NCBI GenBank assembly: GCA_015179125.1
Contig: WHVA01000424.1
Location: 1 to 64,000, forward strand
Origin: Gautieria morchelliformis
Lineage: Eukaryota > Basidiomycota > Agaricomycetes > Gomphales > Gomphaceae
Length of the DNA: 64,000 nucleotides
Direction: 5' to 3'
Below are positions 20,177 to 31,859 of the stretch, piece by piece. Made by a program: the position numbers and the translations under genes. The notes under the pieces were generated by a model. That model made no database searches and was not told where the DNA came from. It was given only the letters and a program-made list of their open reading frames with translations. Each line of letters begins with the position of its first letter. Position 1 is the first letter of the stretch.

Positions 20177-20665
20177 GGCAAGGGCTGCATGTTATAAATA
20201 GGGGAATTGAACTTTACATTCATATGTACCACTAACCAAGTCATAACGACTACCCGGCACATTCTAGGACATGGATGTGGATGTGCACACACTCACTGCC
20301 GGCACAGCGTATCATGTGCATGTGCGCTATCACTCATGTGCACATCTAACCAGTGACTTCAACCCTGAGCCCGGTTCCAGGGCCAACCGAGATTGTTCCT
20401 AATGCATACATTAAACTCCACATGATAGGCACAGCTCCGGCGCCAGTGCGTGCATCACGCACCGGTGGCACTTGTCACTCCATAAACCCCCTCTTGTACC
20501 TAGCTTAGTATAGGCTCGTTCCAGACACTTAAATAGCTAGCAGTGTATGTAGAAATCCTCAGGCAGTAAATCTCCATTGTTGTGCTCTTGTTCTAGCACA
20601 TGAGGCTTGTGACTGGATGTTGATGTCAGTCGGTGATTAGTAGTTGTTGTCACTGCGCGCAGTGT
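20177..20665. other. Unassigned, LTR-like sequence
   Basis: No coding potential is seen. The part around 20440-20600 has features similar to the Copia LTRs of this window (ttaaatagctagcag, then a ttgttctagc block), so it may be a decayed LTR of that type, but no ends or target duplications could be set. Confidence 0.35.
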
Positions 20666-21762
20666 TGTCAAGATTGGTTTTTAGGCGTTAATATCGTGTA
20701 TTAGTGAACACAGCAAATGCCCGAATAACTTGTGCGAATAAGTATGCCATTCGGCGAATAAGTGAACCGATGAATGTTCACGAGATAAGAGGGTTACCCG
20801 AACGGGGCTCGCCCTATCTACAGTCATAGTGAAATAGCCCGTGGCACTTGACGACGTAACGTGCAAGATATCATGGAAGGGTTGTCTAAGTTTCGACAGT
20901 CCCTTCGCCAACAGCACAGAAAAGAGTTCGAAGGCTAAGGTAACGAAGATGAAGTATGAGAACTCACCAGTGATGCCTAAGTCCTTTGCTGGTCGAAGAT
21001 AGAAATCTCCAAGAGAAGGCTCAAGACGATGATCACAGCGAGGTCAAGTTTGCACAAGATAGACGACGTATGATAATTGAACTGGGGAATATACATGCGA
21101 GTGTAAACTACTTATGCCAAATGCTCGTGAGGCATCAGCGAATAGGAACGAGGCCATCATGAGTCAGGGTTGGATAGGGGTGCGCAGTCATGATACAACA
21201 TAGATGAAATAAACATACAATAGAATGAGAGAAGAGGGAGAACATGAAACGACGGAGGGTGAAGGTGGCAAAGACACCTATGTATGAAATCATGTCTTGG
21301 ACCCACATATACACCGCCCTGCACGGGTTCTTCATCTACTGGGTTGATCCCACATGACCTACAGGTAGGACGTCCCGCGAACGCACCCTGCTCATATGAA
21401 CACCAAAAGGGGGTTGGATCGAAAAGCTGATGGAGTTACTGACGAGCCATCATGCCGGATAGGGATGTCAATCGTGATTTGATGGTGTGCCTGTTGGCGA
21501 ATGATGCAAGCAGCGAATGATCGTTCGGCGAAATGCGAGGAAGGGTGAACAGAGGTGACATAGAGGAGGACAGGTTGAGGTGGAGGGCGAAGCCGAGCGA
21601 ACACTGGGGAGGAGTAGCGAAAGGGGAAATGGGGAGAACAGTGGGTAGAGTAATGTAGAGGAGGAGTGGTCGGTGGGTGCGGCGAACTCTGGCGAAGATG
21701 CTAGGGAGTGACAAGGGGGAACATAGAGGTAGCGCGGTAGGGGAAATAAACCGGTCATGACA
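20666..21762 (-). repeat. Long LTR (TGTCATGAC family), 1097 bp
   Basis: On the minus strand it starts TGTCATGACCGG and ends CCAATCTTGACA. The flanks (AGTGT and CCTGG) do not match, so one side has been rearranged. It lacks the GGCGAAGG hairpin found in most copies; the deletion removes about 33 bp between short repeats near 20905. No ORF. Confidence 0.85.
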
Positions 21763-22061
21763 CCTGGAAGGATTTTGTTGAAGCATTTCGCCAGCAGTTC
21801 TACCCCCTACACGAGGCCACCAATGCAATGAACCAACTGGAATCGCGCCAGTACCACCAGGGCAAGCGTTCAGTTGATGAATACATTGATGGGTTCGAAG
21901 AGCTGGTTGAGAAAGCCGAATACACAGATGGGAGATCAATTGTGATGAAGTTCCGCCGAGGTCTTGAACCGGCAATCCAGAGTCACATCGCATTGATGTT
22001 GGATGGCAGGCCAAAGGACAATGACCCTTCTGCATGGTATGGGGCAGCGAGGACAGTTGCA
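21763..22061 (+). pseudogene. Ty3/Gypsy gag fragment
   Basis: The plus strand encodes FVEAFRQQFYPLHEATNAM, then QYHQGKRSVDEYIDGFEEL, MKFRRGLEPAIQSHI and DPSAWYGAAR, the pattern of the Retrotrans_gag capsid-like domain of fungal Tf1/MarY-type elements. It differs from Gypsy-A gag. Both ends are cut, on the left by the long LTR and on the right by insertion of Copia-1 at 22062. Confidence 0.75.
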
Positions 22062-22410
22062 TGTAAAACTTGATATAAATATATTTATCTATGCGAGTAA
22101 TCTCAGTAGTTGCTCGAGTGCAAAGTACTGTATAAGTTCACCTATGCGAGTAATCTATACAAGCGTATAAGTAAAATGAATATAAGAAATATGCCGAATG
22201 TCTTACCTCAGTAGTTGCTCGAGTGCAAAGTACTGAGGAAGAAGGGCTTCTAACTACCTACTTTATAGTATAGGAGAACAATGGAATCTAAACTACAATA
22301 GGCACATAGGACAATAAACGAGTGGAACAATGAGACTGCGCATATATGGTCACAATGGGGTGACACAGGGTGATGCGGTTTGCCCCTGGCTTACGCGTTC
22401 ACCTCCTACA
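22062..22410 (-). repeat. Copia-1 3' LTR, 349 bp, with polypurine tract
   Basis: On the minus strand the LTR starts TGTAGGAGGTG at 22410 and ends AAGTTTTACA at 22062. Directly before it is the purine tract GGTTTGAGGGGGAG (22411-22424), the usual primer for plus-strand DNA. A 38-bp segment containing CAGTAGTTGCTCGAGTGC is present twice (about 22100 and 22210), an internal duplication. The element 5' LTR is missing. Confidence 0.8.
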
Positions 22411-22417
22411 CTCCCCC

Positions 22418-23249
22418 TCAAACCGTGGTCAACCCAAGTTCAACCGCAAAATGTTTTACTTTTGCAGACGGCAACGCTTTGGTAAGCGTGTCTGATACCA
22501 TATCGTCGGTAGGGCAGTAAACCAAACGAATCGCCCCTTTCTCGATGATCCACCGGATAAAGTGATATCGTACGTCGATGTGTTTGGTTCTAGCGTGGTA
22601 TTGATGATCTTTGGCGAGCGCGATGGCGGATTGATTATCGGAGAACAACGTTGTGGGTAATAATTTCTTGTCGAAAAGTTGTTCGATCAGTGACCGAAGC
22701 CACAGGGCTTCTTTCGCGGCATGAGCAGCAGCTACGTATTCACTTTCCGTCGTGGAAAGGGACACTATTGACTGATGCTTTGCGCTCCAGGATACGGCTC
22801 CACCGTTGATAATGAACGTGTATCCCGAGATTGCATGCCTATCTTCGGCTGTACTGCCATCAGCGTCAGCGTAGCCGATCAGCTCGTTTGTTGTATGACC
22901 GTAAGTCAACCATAAATTCATAGAGCCCTTTAGGTACTGAAAAATTCATTTGACTGCACTCCAGTGACTGGGGCCGAACTTGGTCAAATATCTGGATACG
23001 GCTTGCACAGCGAAGGCGATATCAGGGCGGGTTCCAAGGGCGGCATACATGAGTGATCCAACAGCCTCTCTATAAGGTATGTCTCGCATGTTTGCCCATT
23101 CAGCTGTGGTCTTAGGGATTGGTGACATAGAAAGAAATAGGCCACGATCCATCGGCATGGATACAGGTTTGAGATCCTCGAAATTATACCGACGTATAAT
23201 TGACTCCACGTAGGACCGTTGAGAAAGATCTACGGTTCGTCTTTCTCTG
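22418..23249 (-). pseudogene. Copia-1 RNase H region
   Basis: The frame continues from RT through IRRYNFEDLKPVSMPMD, GSLMYAALGTRPDIAFAV and the RNase H core GYADADGS, SWSAKHQSIVSLSTTESEY and LFSDNQSAIALA. TGA at 22946-22948 interrupts AVK-IFQYLKG, where arginine is standard. RNase H removes template RNA during reverse transcription. The C-terminus ends close to the polypurine tract, as usual. Confidence 0.85.
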
Positions 23250-23251
23250 TC

Positions 23252-24136
23252 TCATTTGATTTCGATGCCTAATAGCCAATGCAGCTCACCGAGGTCAGTG
23301 ATTTCAACATGCTTCGAGATGCCGGCTTTGAACTGCTTTACCGCCAGTTCCGATGTTGCAGCAATGGTACAGTCGTCGACATGTACCAAGACGATCGTCA
23401 GGGCATTGTTTGTGCGTCGAAAGAAAATGGCCTGATCTACGTCGCAGCGGGAGAAGAGTAACCTGGTGAGCATTATATCGACAAGCTTTTGATACCAACG
23501 ACGACCGGATTGTTTTAACCCATACAACGTCTTTTGCAGGAGACATACTTTTCCCGAGGAGCTTGGCACAGGATACCCTGGTGGTTGAGACATATAAATT
23601 GTTTCTTTTTCGGTGAGTTCTCCGTTTAGGTACGCGCCCTTAATATCAATTTGATGAAGCTCCATGTCGTTCGCAGCCGCCAAGGCCAGTACCGTCCGAA
23701 TCGAAGCTAGTTTTGCTACGGGGGCAAACGTGTCGAAATAATCGACGCCAGGTACCTGTGAGAAGCCTTGTGCAACAAGGCGGGCTTTATATCTGACTAT
23801 GTTTCCCGCAGCGTCCTTCTTTGCTCTAAAAACCCATTTCGACCCAATGATGTTTGCACCGCTAGGGGCCTCGGTGAGTCTCCAAGTCCCGGCATCACGG
23901 AGTACAGCTAACTCTTCATGAATGACAGTCTCCCATAGGTGCCAGTCAGGACGTCGTCTTGCCTCAGCCAGGGATCGAGGTTCGATTGCTTCGACCTCAC
24001 TTGTCTCTGCTGCCAGTACGTACCCATCCACTTCATCAGCGATAAGCATCCACTCAGCGGTTCCTTCCCCTTCTAGTGTATCCTTTTCTGCGATGGAGGG
24101 CATTTGGACTCCTGTTGGAATGGCAGGATCTGACAA
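23252..24136 (-). pseudogene. Copia-1 reverse transcriptase
   Basis: RVT_2-type RT with GSKWVFRAKKD, VPGVDYFDTFAPVAKL, QIDIKGAYLNGEL, LYGLKQSGRRWY and the catalytic VHVDD (a conservative form of YVDD). The frame is 294 codons and ends in TGA at 23252, just after LLGIEIK, where relatives continue with arginine. Upstream it is separated from integrase by about 190 bp of frame-broken linker (24137-24327). Confidence 0.85.
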
Positions 24137-24327
24137 TCGGTGAGATGACGTTCCGTGCCCTTCGAGGATGTCTCTAATATGTTGGCTTGGCTTTCGCAGA
24201 CGTTTGGCAGGTGCCTCGGCATCGGAGTCGGACTGGGGTTCGCTGGTGTGGGGCGCAGATGGGGCATTGGGTATGGGTGCGTTGGAGGAGAGGGTTTTGT
24301 TTACTGGTGTGTTATTTTCCGTCTCGA

Positions 24328-25620
24328 TTATTTGCCAGTTCTCCCCCTCGAGGCGAGAAGCTGACGCAGAGCTGTTGTCAAGTGGACATTGCGTTCCACG
24401 GTGACAGATTTCTTTTCAGGCCAGTAAATTCGGAAACCCTTACTCCTTTCATCAACCCCTATCCAGCGGCCTTCAGATACTCGACCGCCGAGCTTGTCGC
24501 CCCCTTCAGTGCGTACCCACACTCTTTCCCCCCATTCACGAACGTGCTTAAGGTTCGGTTTATCTCCGAAAGCAGCCTCGTGAGGAGTTTTACCCTCGAC
24601 TGCTTTAGTCGTGGTACGGTTCATCAGCCAGATAACATGCCAAGCCGCCTTGCCCCACAGGAACCTCGGAAGCCCACTCGCATGGAGCAGGGCTCGTACA
24701 TGCTCAACGATCGTGCGGTTGCGACGTTCGGCCACGCCGTTTTGCTGTGGTGTGTCATGCACGGTAAGTTTCTGTGTTGTTCCTCTTGACTTCAAATGAT
24801 CTGTGAATTCCTTTCCCAGATATTCACCACCTCTATCCGAGTGGAGCGTTTTGACACGAGCCTTCAGCTGCGTGTCACACCACGACTCATACTCCTTGTA
24901 GGCACTAAATGCCTCGTCTTTGGAGCGCAGCAGGTAGAGGTGAGTCAAACGCGTCATATCATCCGTAAACATGATATAATAACGCTTCCCAGCTTTTGTG
25001 GCAACTGGAGCCGGTCCCCATAGATCACTGTGGACTTCTTGTCCAAAAGCAGTGGCTCTCGTGCCGTCCCTGATCTTTGGAAGTGGTTTTCGTGTGGCTT
25101 TTGCGTATATGCAGGATTCGCAAAAGAAGGGGTCACCTGACGGTAAGGTTTCGAGCTTCACTCCAGTTACAAAGCCCTTTGTAACTAATCTCCTGGCTAT
25201 TTCAGGAGAAATATGACCCATTCGGCGATGGAATTGGTCCAGGGTAAGCACTTCCTCGGCTGAGTTTGCTATTTCCTGCTCATGTGAAATGCGGTAGAGG
25301 CTGTGTCCGGTTTTTAGGACTGTGCCAACAAGCTGATCGTCTTGATCCCGTATGACACATTTGCCATCTGCAAATGATACGGCAAAACCAGCATCATCGA
25401 GCCGTCCGATTGATACAAGAGTATACCCGACATCAGGTGAGTACAAAACCTCAGTTAGATTAAGCTGAGATGTCGTAGCTCCATTAGGTACATCAATTCT
25501 CATCTCACCCATCCCGACTGCGTTGAAATTCTTTCTGTTTGCAGCTCGGAAGGATTTTGGCAGTATGGGGGTATAACCTGTCACTGCGTCTCAGTATGGC
25601 GTTATGTGTCTTGTGCATCT
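24328..25620 (-). pseudogene. Copia-1 protease tail and integrase
   Basis: The frame 25584-24328 contains the end of the protease (VLYSPDVGYTLVSIGRLDDAG), a GAG-pre-integrase zinc segment (HRRMGH, CESCIYAK), and the integrase core with VHSDLWGP, TDDMTRL, HSDRGGEYLG and TPQQNGVAERRNR (D, D, E residues visible). The protease active site at about 25617 reads DSRCTRHI instead of DSGCTRHI, so the catalytic glycine is lost, and TGA follows at 25591. Confidence 0.85.
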
Positions 25621-26230
25621 GGAGTCATAGACTTTGGTCTGAGGTGATTTTTCCACCGCGCTGTTGACCTCTGCACATACTGCATGCGCATCCTCCTGAT
25701 CAACACTGACAAGTGAACAGGTATCACCTTCGTCAGCTATGGGCAACTCCTCGCTCTTGCGATCATTTTCTAGGTCATCGCCGACTTCAGAAAACCAGTC
25801 GCCTGCACAGTCCTCATCCGAGTCAGACTTGCAGTTCGTCAGCAGTTGGGGTAGCTCGTCGTCCGAGTCGTAATCGGCGAAGAAAGCAGCATCATCTTCA
25901 TCATCGGATTCCACAGCAACATTGGCAGAGCCCACACCTCTAGGTGAGTCGTGTTTCTTGTCACCTGTCGCTTTATCAGGTTTAGGACACTTATTTTTAT
26001 AGTGTCCTTTGTCTCCACAATTCCAGCAAGTTCCCTTCGGTTTGCGCTCAAATTTCTTTCCTTTCCCATTTCCGGCTATAAACATAGCTTCATCCTTTTC
26101 TACACCTTTTCCACTGGCATGCCCAGAGCGACGAGACTTGTGAGCGGCATGTCGCTCATGCTCTTCTGACACTAACGTGATGAGTTCGTCAGGGTTGATA
26201 GTCTTGGTCAAACTGTATAGCTTGGCGCCT

Positions 26231-26921
26231 TGTTACGACCGTTTATTTCCGACTTCCAACCCTCAGTTCCGCAAATACCTTCCGCCCCTACGATACTTCC
26301 GCAACACATTCCGCCCCTCCAATATTTCCGACATTCCGCCCCTTGTACATTTCCCTTGTTCTTTCGACTCTATCACTCGGACCCACCGGACCCACCTTAC
26401 CGTTCATCAAGACCATATGTCCGACCCTCCTTGTGTTCATTGTCAGATATGTTTTCCTGACCCCTTGTTATTTGCCATTGTTCTACCTTACCCTGAACCC
26501 CCCTTGTAGTCCCATTGTTCCCAATAGTTAGTTCCCGCGCATTGTCTACTCGACTTCCGCTTCCCCCAGAATTTGCTTAGTACCATATCATTACCTGTTG
26601 TCTCAGCTCTTTGTATAAAAGCCTGTCATGTATGTCTCTTATTCTGCAATCAGATAATCACCTTCGATACTTGATTTCCTTCACTCCATCTCCTGTTCTT
26701 AGCACAGCGAGTCTAGCAAGATCTCAGTCTCTCTCCGCCTTCCGTTTTCCGCCTTCCGCCTCAGTTCCGACCCAAGTTCCGACCAACCTTTGGTTCAGTA
26801 CTTTCCGACCTCCGACTCAGTTCCGAAATACTTAGGATGATAGTTCATCGGGGGCGCAACCTATAAGTTGAAGCCGCCGTCCTTTCCAGTTCCGACTTAG
26901 TGGAAATCTCGATACGTAACA
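26231..26921 (+). repeat. Solo LTR, TGTTACGACC family, 691 bp
   Basis: It starts TGTTACGACC and ends GATACGTAACA. Flanks are CGCCT (26226-26230) and CACCT (26922-26926), a 5-bp duplication with one CpG-type transition. A TATA-like TGTATAAAAGC occurs at about 26611. Related 3' portions occur at 44115-44564 and 61638-61745; the end motif also resembles the solo LTR at 33097. Confidence 0.88.
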
Positions 26922-27071
26922 CACCTGCCAGTAGGTTTGATGCGAAAGCAGAGAGGTGAGGCGGGCGGGATTTTATTATGGTAGAGCGGCAATCTTTCTC
27001 TTCAATGTCGACTCCAAAAGTGGCTAATTCCTCCTTTTTGACACGTAGACCGTCAAGGAATTCGTGGACAT

Positions 27072-27569
27072 TGTTGGGTGCATTTATGCTCCTGCACCAA
27101 AATCAAGCATAATATATTCGATTTATTGTATGGTGTTTCAATCTCTTCTCACATTGTTCTTGTACCATGCATCCATTTCCCTGATTATTTTCGAAATTTT
27201 CCAGTCACTCCCTACCTCTCCATTTCATTTTATTATTTCTATTTTCACAAGCGGCTGCACCCAGCGGAGTTTGAAATGACTTCGACGCGCGAGCTCTTGG
27301 GCGCTAAAGGGCCGGGTAGTGGTACATGCCCAGTGAGACAGATTTCACCCTCTCTCAGTGACAACTAAATTCACTGAGAGAGGCAAGTAAATTAGTCTAG
27401 TGTTCTTTCGATTTATTGACCTAGAAATCTTCTGTAGTGAATTAATTTCTAGGTAGTGTATAATATATCTACAGTGACAACTAAATTCACTGAGAGAGTG
27501 AATTAATTTCTAGTCTATTCTTTTGCCCAACAAGTCCATACCTACTGCCTATAATTCCTGTCTACCACA
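27072..27569 (+). mobile_element. 0.5-kb LTR-like element, 498 bp, in Copia-1 gag
   Basis: It starts TGTTGGGTGCATTTATGC and ends CTACCACA with perfect GACAT repeats (27067-27071 and 27570-27574). Removing the element and one repeat restores the gag frame. The hairpin stem CTCTCTCAGTGA/TCACTGAGAGAG lies at about 27350-27383. Third full copy in the window. Confidence 0.88.
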
Positions 27570-27796
27570 GACATTTCCTCTGTCCGGGCACTTTGACTCC
27601 ATGAAGTGAGAACGCAAGTCAGCCTGCGCAAACGCACCCTTTGATGAGAACTCCGTTACTATGAGGTCCCAACGGTCTTTTAGCGATGGCTTGCCGTGTA
27701 CACGTATGAGAGTGGAGTTGGGAATTCGGTGAGTAAGAAGGGCCTTCGCTGTTCGATCGTCCTTGACCCATTTAGTAAGGGCTTCCTCCTCCTCAA

Positions 27797-28215
27797 GTTC
27801 TTTTATTTTCGCGTGCTCGGCTTCGAGCGGGTTGTCGCGGTCTTCGACCTCCTTCTTGAAGTCATGGATGTCCCGGATGGGCTCCTCCTGCGCGTCACAT
27901 GTGATGCCTCTTGGGAGCCATCCCCAGGCCGCGTCGACGGCGTCGCCGATGTCTTCGTCCTGCAATTTGACCTTGCGGGTGCCTGTTGTGGCCCTTAGGT
28001 GCGCGGCGTAGTCCGCGCATGTGGCACAATCGTCGGGGCGAACGATGGCCAGAGCGTCTTCCCATCCTATGATCATCCAGTGCTCTTGGTCGACTGGAGC
28101 TCATAGGATGTCTGCGGCCCCCTGTCTTGGGGCCGTTGCGCGCGTCGTGGACGTTGACGGATCAACATCCATCCCATCTTTGGGGGGCATCATCTTCGTG
28201 GGTAGATGGTGGTAG
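27797..28215 (-). pseudogene. Gypsy-A ORF3 fragment fused to Copia-1 gag (copy 3)
   Basis: This copy keeps WEDALAIV, DDCATCADYAAHLR and the AKIKELEE coiled coil without the 20-bp insertion seen in copy 2, showing the natural frame. At about 27797 it continues in frame into Copia-1 gag (ALTKWVKDDRTAK), giving a 175-codon chimeric open frame (28076-27549) that ends within the 0.5-kb element. The fusion is presumably accidental. Confidence 0.65.
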
Positions 28216-28285
28216 TTTGCTTCAAGAAGTGATGCACCCTTGGAAAGATCCGAGGTGAAAATCTAACCACACCGTGGCCGGTGCA

Positions 28286-29858
28286 TCACGTGGTATGCAC
28301 GTGACAGACACGTCTGGGGAGGTCGCATGGTTTGCTCGCCCCCCGAAGCTCTAGATAGCTATCTAGGGCTTCAAGGTCCTTGCATGACGACATGGGTTCC
28401 CATGTCACATCACCTAGGGTCCAGCGGACCTGGAACTCCATGTCCGTCGAGTTTATCCATCGATCCACGATAATCTTGTCGACGAGCCACTCCTCGTCAT
28501 CATTCGCTCCAAAGTCATAAAATGACTTGGGCCTCGTATCGTCGTACGAGGCTTGAATGAAAGACCGGTGATATACGATGGCTTTTCAGCTTGTTGGGAA
28601 GTTCAAGGGTCACCGTCAAGGTGTCGTTGTGAGCCTCGACGACGCGGTACAGTCCGATGTACCGCGGGACTAGTTTTCTGGCTCTTCCTTTCGGGAGGGT
28701 TAGGTTTTGGGTCAAGAGGTAGATGTGGTCGTTGGCCGCATACCTGTCGCTCGCCATACATTTCTTGTTTGCATGAAATGTTTGTGTCACTCAATGCTCT
28801 ATGATTGCATCGTGTGCCGCCATCAGGTTCCACCTTGCCTGATGTGCAAACCGGGCTACCCCTTTGAACGGGGCGTCCACGGCTTGGGGAGATCTATCCA
28901 CGGCATATAGCCGTGGTTCAGCTCGAAGGGCACGAACCCTGTGGTCACACTGATGTTGCTGTTGAGGGCAACCTCAACCATCGGGCATTTCAATGCCCAA
29001 TCCTTCTGATCATCTCTGATGACTGCGCGCAATATCTGTCCTATCGAGCGGTTTGCCCGCTCGGTCACTCCATCCGTTTGGGGATGGAAGGCAGTTGACA
29101 TGAGGAGCTTAGTCCCCATGAGTCGCTGTAGTTCACACCAAAAGATTGACGTGAACTTCGAGTCTCTATCCAAGACGATGGAGTCGGGAACCCCATGGAG
29201 TCGAACGATCTCTTTCAGAAACAGCCAGGCTACTCCCTTGGCTGACACGCTCGTTGTCGTTGGGACGAGGTGGACGAGCGACGTTAGTCGGTTGATGACT
29301 ACCATCAGGTAGTCCCAGTCATTGGACTTGGGCAGGGGCCCCATGAAGTCGATGCCAATCGGCTGCCACGGCCTATCCGGAATGGGTAGGCTGTGTAATA
29401 GGCCTTTGGGCCGTTGTGGCCTGGTTTTCGTCATCTGGCACTTCACGCACGATGTGCAGAATGACTCTATGTCTGGGGTCATGCCCGGCCACCAATATGA
29501 CCTTTGAACGTAGTTCGAAGTCTTCAGATGGCTGTAGTGACCGACTATCTGGTGTGCTCGATCGATGATGATTTCGATCAGCCTCCTTCCCCCCTGGAGA
29601 ACAGAACGGGGGATGGCAATGACATCTCTCTTGAGCTGGTTCTTTGTCCAGATCAGCCCGTCCTGGATCCCAAATCTTGGGTGCGCATCCGGGTGCTCCA
29701 TGATCTTCTTGAACATGGTGTCCCTATGGTACGCGTCTTGTAAGACCTTGGACAGGTCTACGCCCTGCTCGACGATCCGGCGCAGGGGTGTGCCGTCATT
29801 TCCTGGGGCGATGACTCTGACGTCATTGTCGTCGTCGTTGCGTGATGTGGTGATGCTC
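28286..29858 (-). pseudogene. Gypsy-A integrase and chromodomain (copy 3)
   Basis: Open from 29869 to 28856 with CTSCVKCQMTK, IDFMGPLPKSNDWDY, LDRDSKF (serine changed to leucine next to the second catalytic Asp) and AFHPQTDGVTERANR. The frame is then broken, resuming at 28790 (FHANKKCMASDRYAA) and 28468 (chromodomain EFQVRWTLGDVTWEP). It is more decayed than copy 2. Confidence 0.75.
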
Positions 29859-29863
29859 GCGGG

Positions 29864-30894
29864 TGTCAAGATTGGTTTTTAGGCGTTAATATCGTGTATT
29901 AGTGAACACAGCTAATGCACGAAGAACTTGTGCAAATAAGTATGCCGTTCGGCGAATAGGTGAACCAATGAATGTTCACAAGGTAAGAGGGTTGCCCGAA
30001 CGGGGCTCACCATATCTACAGTCGTAGCGAAATAGCCCACGACTCTTGACGATGTAACGTGCAAGATCTCACGGAAGGGCTGTCTAAGTCTCGACAATCC
30101 CTTCGCTGGCGAAGGTGCTCCTTCGGAGCCCTTCGCCGACAGCACAGAAAATAGTTCGAAGGCTAAGGTAATGAAGATGAAGTATGAGAACTCACCAGTG
30201 ATGCCTAAGTCCTCTTCTGGTCGAAGATAAAAATCTCCAGGAGAAGGCTCAAGACGATGATCACAGCGAGGTCAAGTTTGCACAAGATTGACGACGTATG
30301 ATAATTGAACTGGGGAATATACATGCGAATGTAAACTACTTATATCGAATGCTCGTAAGGTATCAGCGAATAGGAAAGAGGCCATCACGAGTTAGGGTTG
30401 GATAGGGGTGCGCAGTCATGATACTAAGTAGATGGAATAAACATACAATAGAGTGAAGGAAGAGTGCGAACATGAAACGATGGAGAGTAAAGGTGGTGAA
30501 GGCACTTATGTACGAAATCATGCCTTGGGACCTGCATACATGCCACCCTGCACGGACTCTTCGTCCACTGGGTTGATCCCACACGACCAATGGAAGGAAC
30601 ACCCCACGAACATACTTTGGCCATACGAAAACCCAAAGGGGTTGGATTAAGAAGATGATGGGGTTAGTGATGAACCATCACGCCGGGTAAATGGTATCGA
30701 TCATATTTGATGGCGTGCCTGTTGGAGAAATGTGCGAGCAGCGAATAGCGGTTCGGAGAATGGGGCGAACAGCGAATAGAGTGGATGTAGAGGACGAGTG
30801 GTCGAAGGGTGAGGCGAACTCTGGCGAAGGTGCTAGGGAGTGATGAGGGGGAACATAGAGGCAGTGGGGTAAGAGAAATAGACAGGTCATGACA
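29864..30894 (-). repeat. Solo long LTR (TGTCATGAC family, 1031 bp)
   Basis: On the minus strand it starts TGTCATGACCTG and ends CCAATCTTGACA, flanked by perfect GCGGG repeats (29859-29863 and 30895-30899). The Gypsy-A sequence on both sides joins without loss. The GGCGAAGG hairpin is present at about 30100-30132. It defines the 1031-1032-bp subfamily. Confidence 0.92.
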
Positions 30895-30899
30895 GCGGG

Positions 30900-31612
30900 C
30901 TTTTGTGAGCCCTCGTTTAATGCAGCAGATTCCGTTATTCTCGCCTCTGTCTTCTCCGCAAGGCGTTTAGACCATCTCGTCACCGCTGCTCGCAGCTCGA
31001 TATATCGGTCGGTGGGCAATAGCTCACCGTCCGGGTCTAAACGTGCGTCTGCGTTCACGAAGATGTGATCCGGGTGATTGTCATCACTCGTGTTGCTCTC
31101 GTAGTAGCGGGACAGGCAGTCTGCTACCTTGTTTCTACACCGTCAACATGTACGGTGTTGAAGTTGAACCGGGATAGAAACTCCCACCATCTGACCTGGC
31201 GGTCAGACAGGCTCTTCTGGGTCTCGAAGTATTCGAGTCCTTTGTGGTCTGTGATGAGGGTGAACCTCCGTCCCAGCAGCTTGTCCTCCCATTTCATGAG
31301 AGCCTCGAGCACCGTGATTGTCTCGTGCTCGTGAGTCCAGTAGTGTTGCTGTGCAACACTGAACTTCTTTGACAAGAAGCCGGCTGGCCTACAGGTTTTC
31401 CAGTCGAGGCCTTGGCCATAGACTGCACTGACGCCGGCTTTTGACCTGTCGGTGATCACCTAGATCAGCTCTGGGCACCGTGCGTCTATTGGACGCAGGA
31501 TCGGGGCCTTACAGGCCAACGGCTTAATGCTTTGCCAGCATTTGTCCAGTAGTGGGGTCCATTCGAATGGACGGTTGTTATGTGCACAGCCCAATAGTGG
31601 GGTGGTGTATTG
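30900..31612 (-). pseudogene. Gypsy-A RNase H (copy 3)
   Basis: The blocks GCAHNNRPFEWTPLLDKCWQ, VITDRSKAGVSAVYGQG, SKKFSVAQQHY and FTLITDHKGLEYFETQ correspond to RNase H of copy 2. A TAG replaces the tryptophan codon before VITD (31460-31462), and a one-base loss near 31130 separates the following DARLDPDGELLPTD linker. The 5' cut is at about 31612. Confidence 0.75.
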
Positions 31613-31859
31613 AGGTTGGCCGGATGGTCGCGCTTCGATTTCGTGGTTTGCATTTTGACGCGACGGCAGTGGCAAGCCGCATCCACACACCCACACCATT
31701 GATCTTTGATGTTTGATTTATTTCAGGACAGAATTTATACTTCATGCTTGTTGTGGCAATATGTATGTCTACAGCTCTTCAATTACAAATTTTCTGAAGG
31801 CGTATTAGATCCAGCACATGTCCTGTCACGTCGATCAAGCTAATCATGGACATTTCTAC

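Larger units (their letters stand above)
22062..27797 (-). mobile_element. Copia-1 (Ty1/Copia), 5'-truncated and decayed
   Basis: Minus-strand order: gag, zinc knuckle, protease, integrase, RT, RNase H, polypurine tract, 3' LTR. That integrase precedes RT defines Ty1/Copia. The 5' LTR and gag start are lost where Gypsy-A copy 3 ORF3 joins at about 27797. Two later insertions split gag (26231-26921 and 27072-27569). Three in-frame TGA codons (25591, 23252, 22946) stand where the family has arginine. Confidence 0.9.
25591..27797 (-). pseudogene. Copia-1 gag (UBN2-type), interrupted twice
   Basis: Gag is assembled from 27797-27570, 27071-26922 and 26230-25591. Landmarks: KALLTHRIPNS, DLRSHFMESKCPD, HEFLDGLRVKKEELATFG, LSAFASNLLAG, INPDELITLVSEEHERHA and a zinc knuckle CWNCGDKGHYKNKC. 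The reading frame resumes exactly across both insertions when one target copy is removed, which proves they are secondary. The N-terminus is replaced by Gypsy-A ORF3 sequence. Confidence 0.82.
27797..31612 (-). mobile_element. Gypsy-A copy 3, truncated at both ends
   Basis: From the 5' side: end of RT/start of RNase H (31612-31460), RNase H (31459-30900), integrase (29858-28856), chromodomain (about 28468-28286) and ORF3 (28215-27797). It is cut inside RT at about 31612 and in the ORF3 coiled coil at about 27797, where Copia-1 gag begins. A long LTR (29864-30894) splits it between RNase H and integrase. Confidence 0.88.

Noticed and set aside
20666..22061. Long LTR at 20666 as the LTR of the adjoining gag fragment
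   Set aside because: The orientations are opposite (LTR minus, gag plus) and no primer-binding site lies between them.
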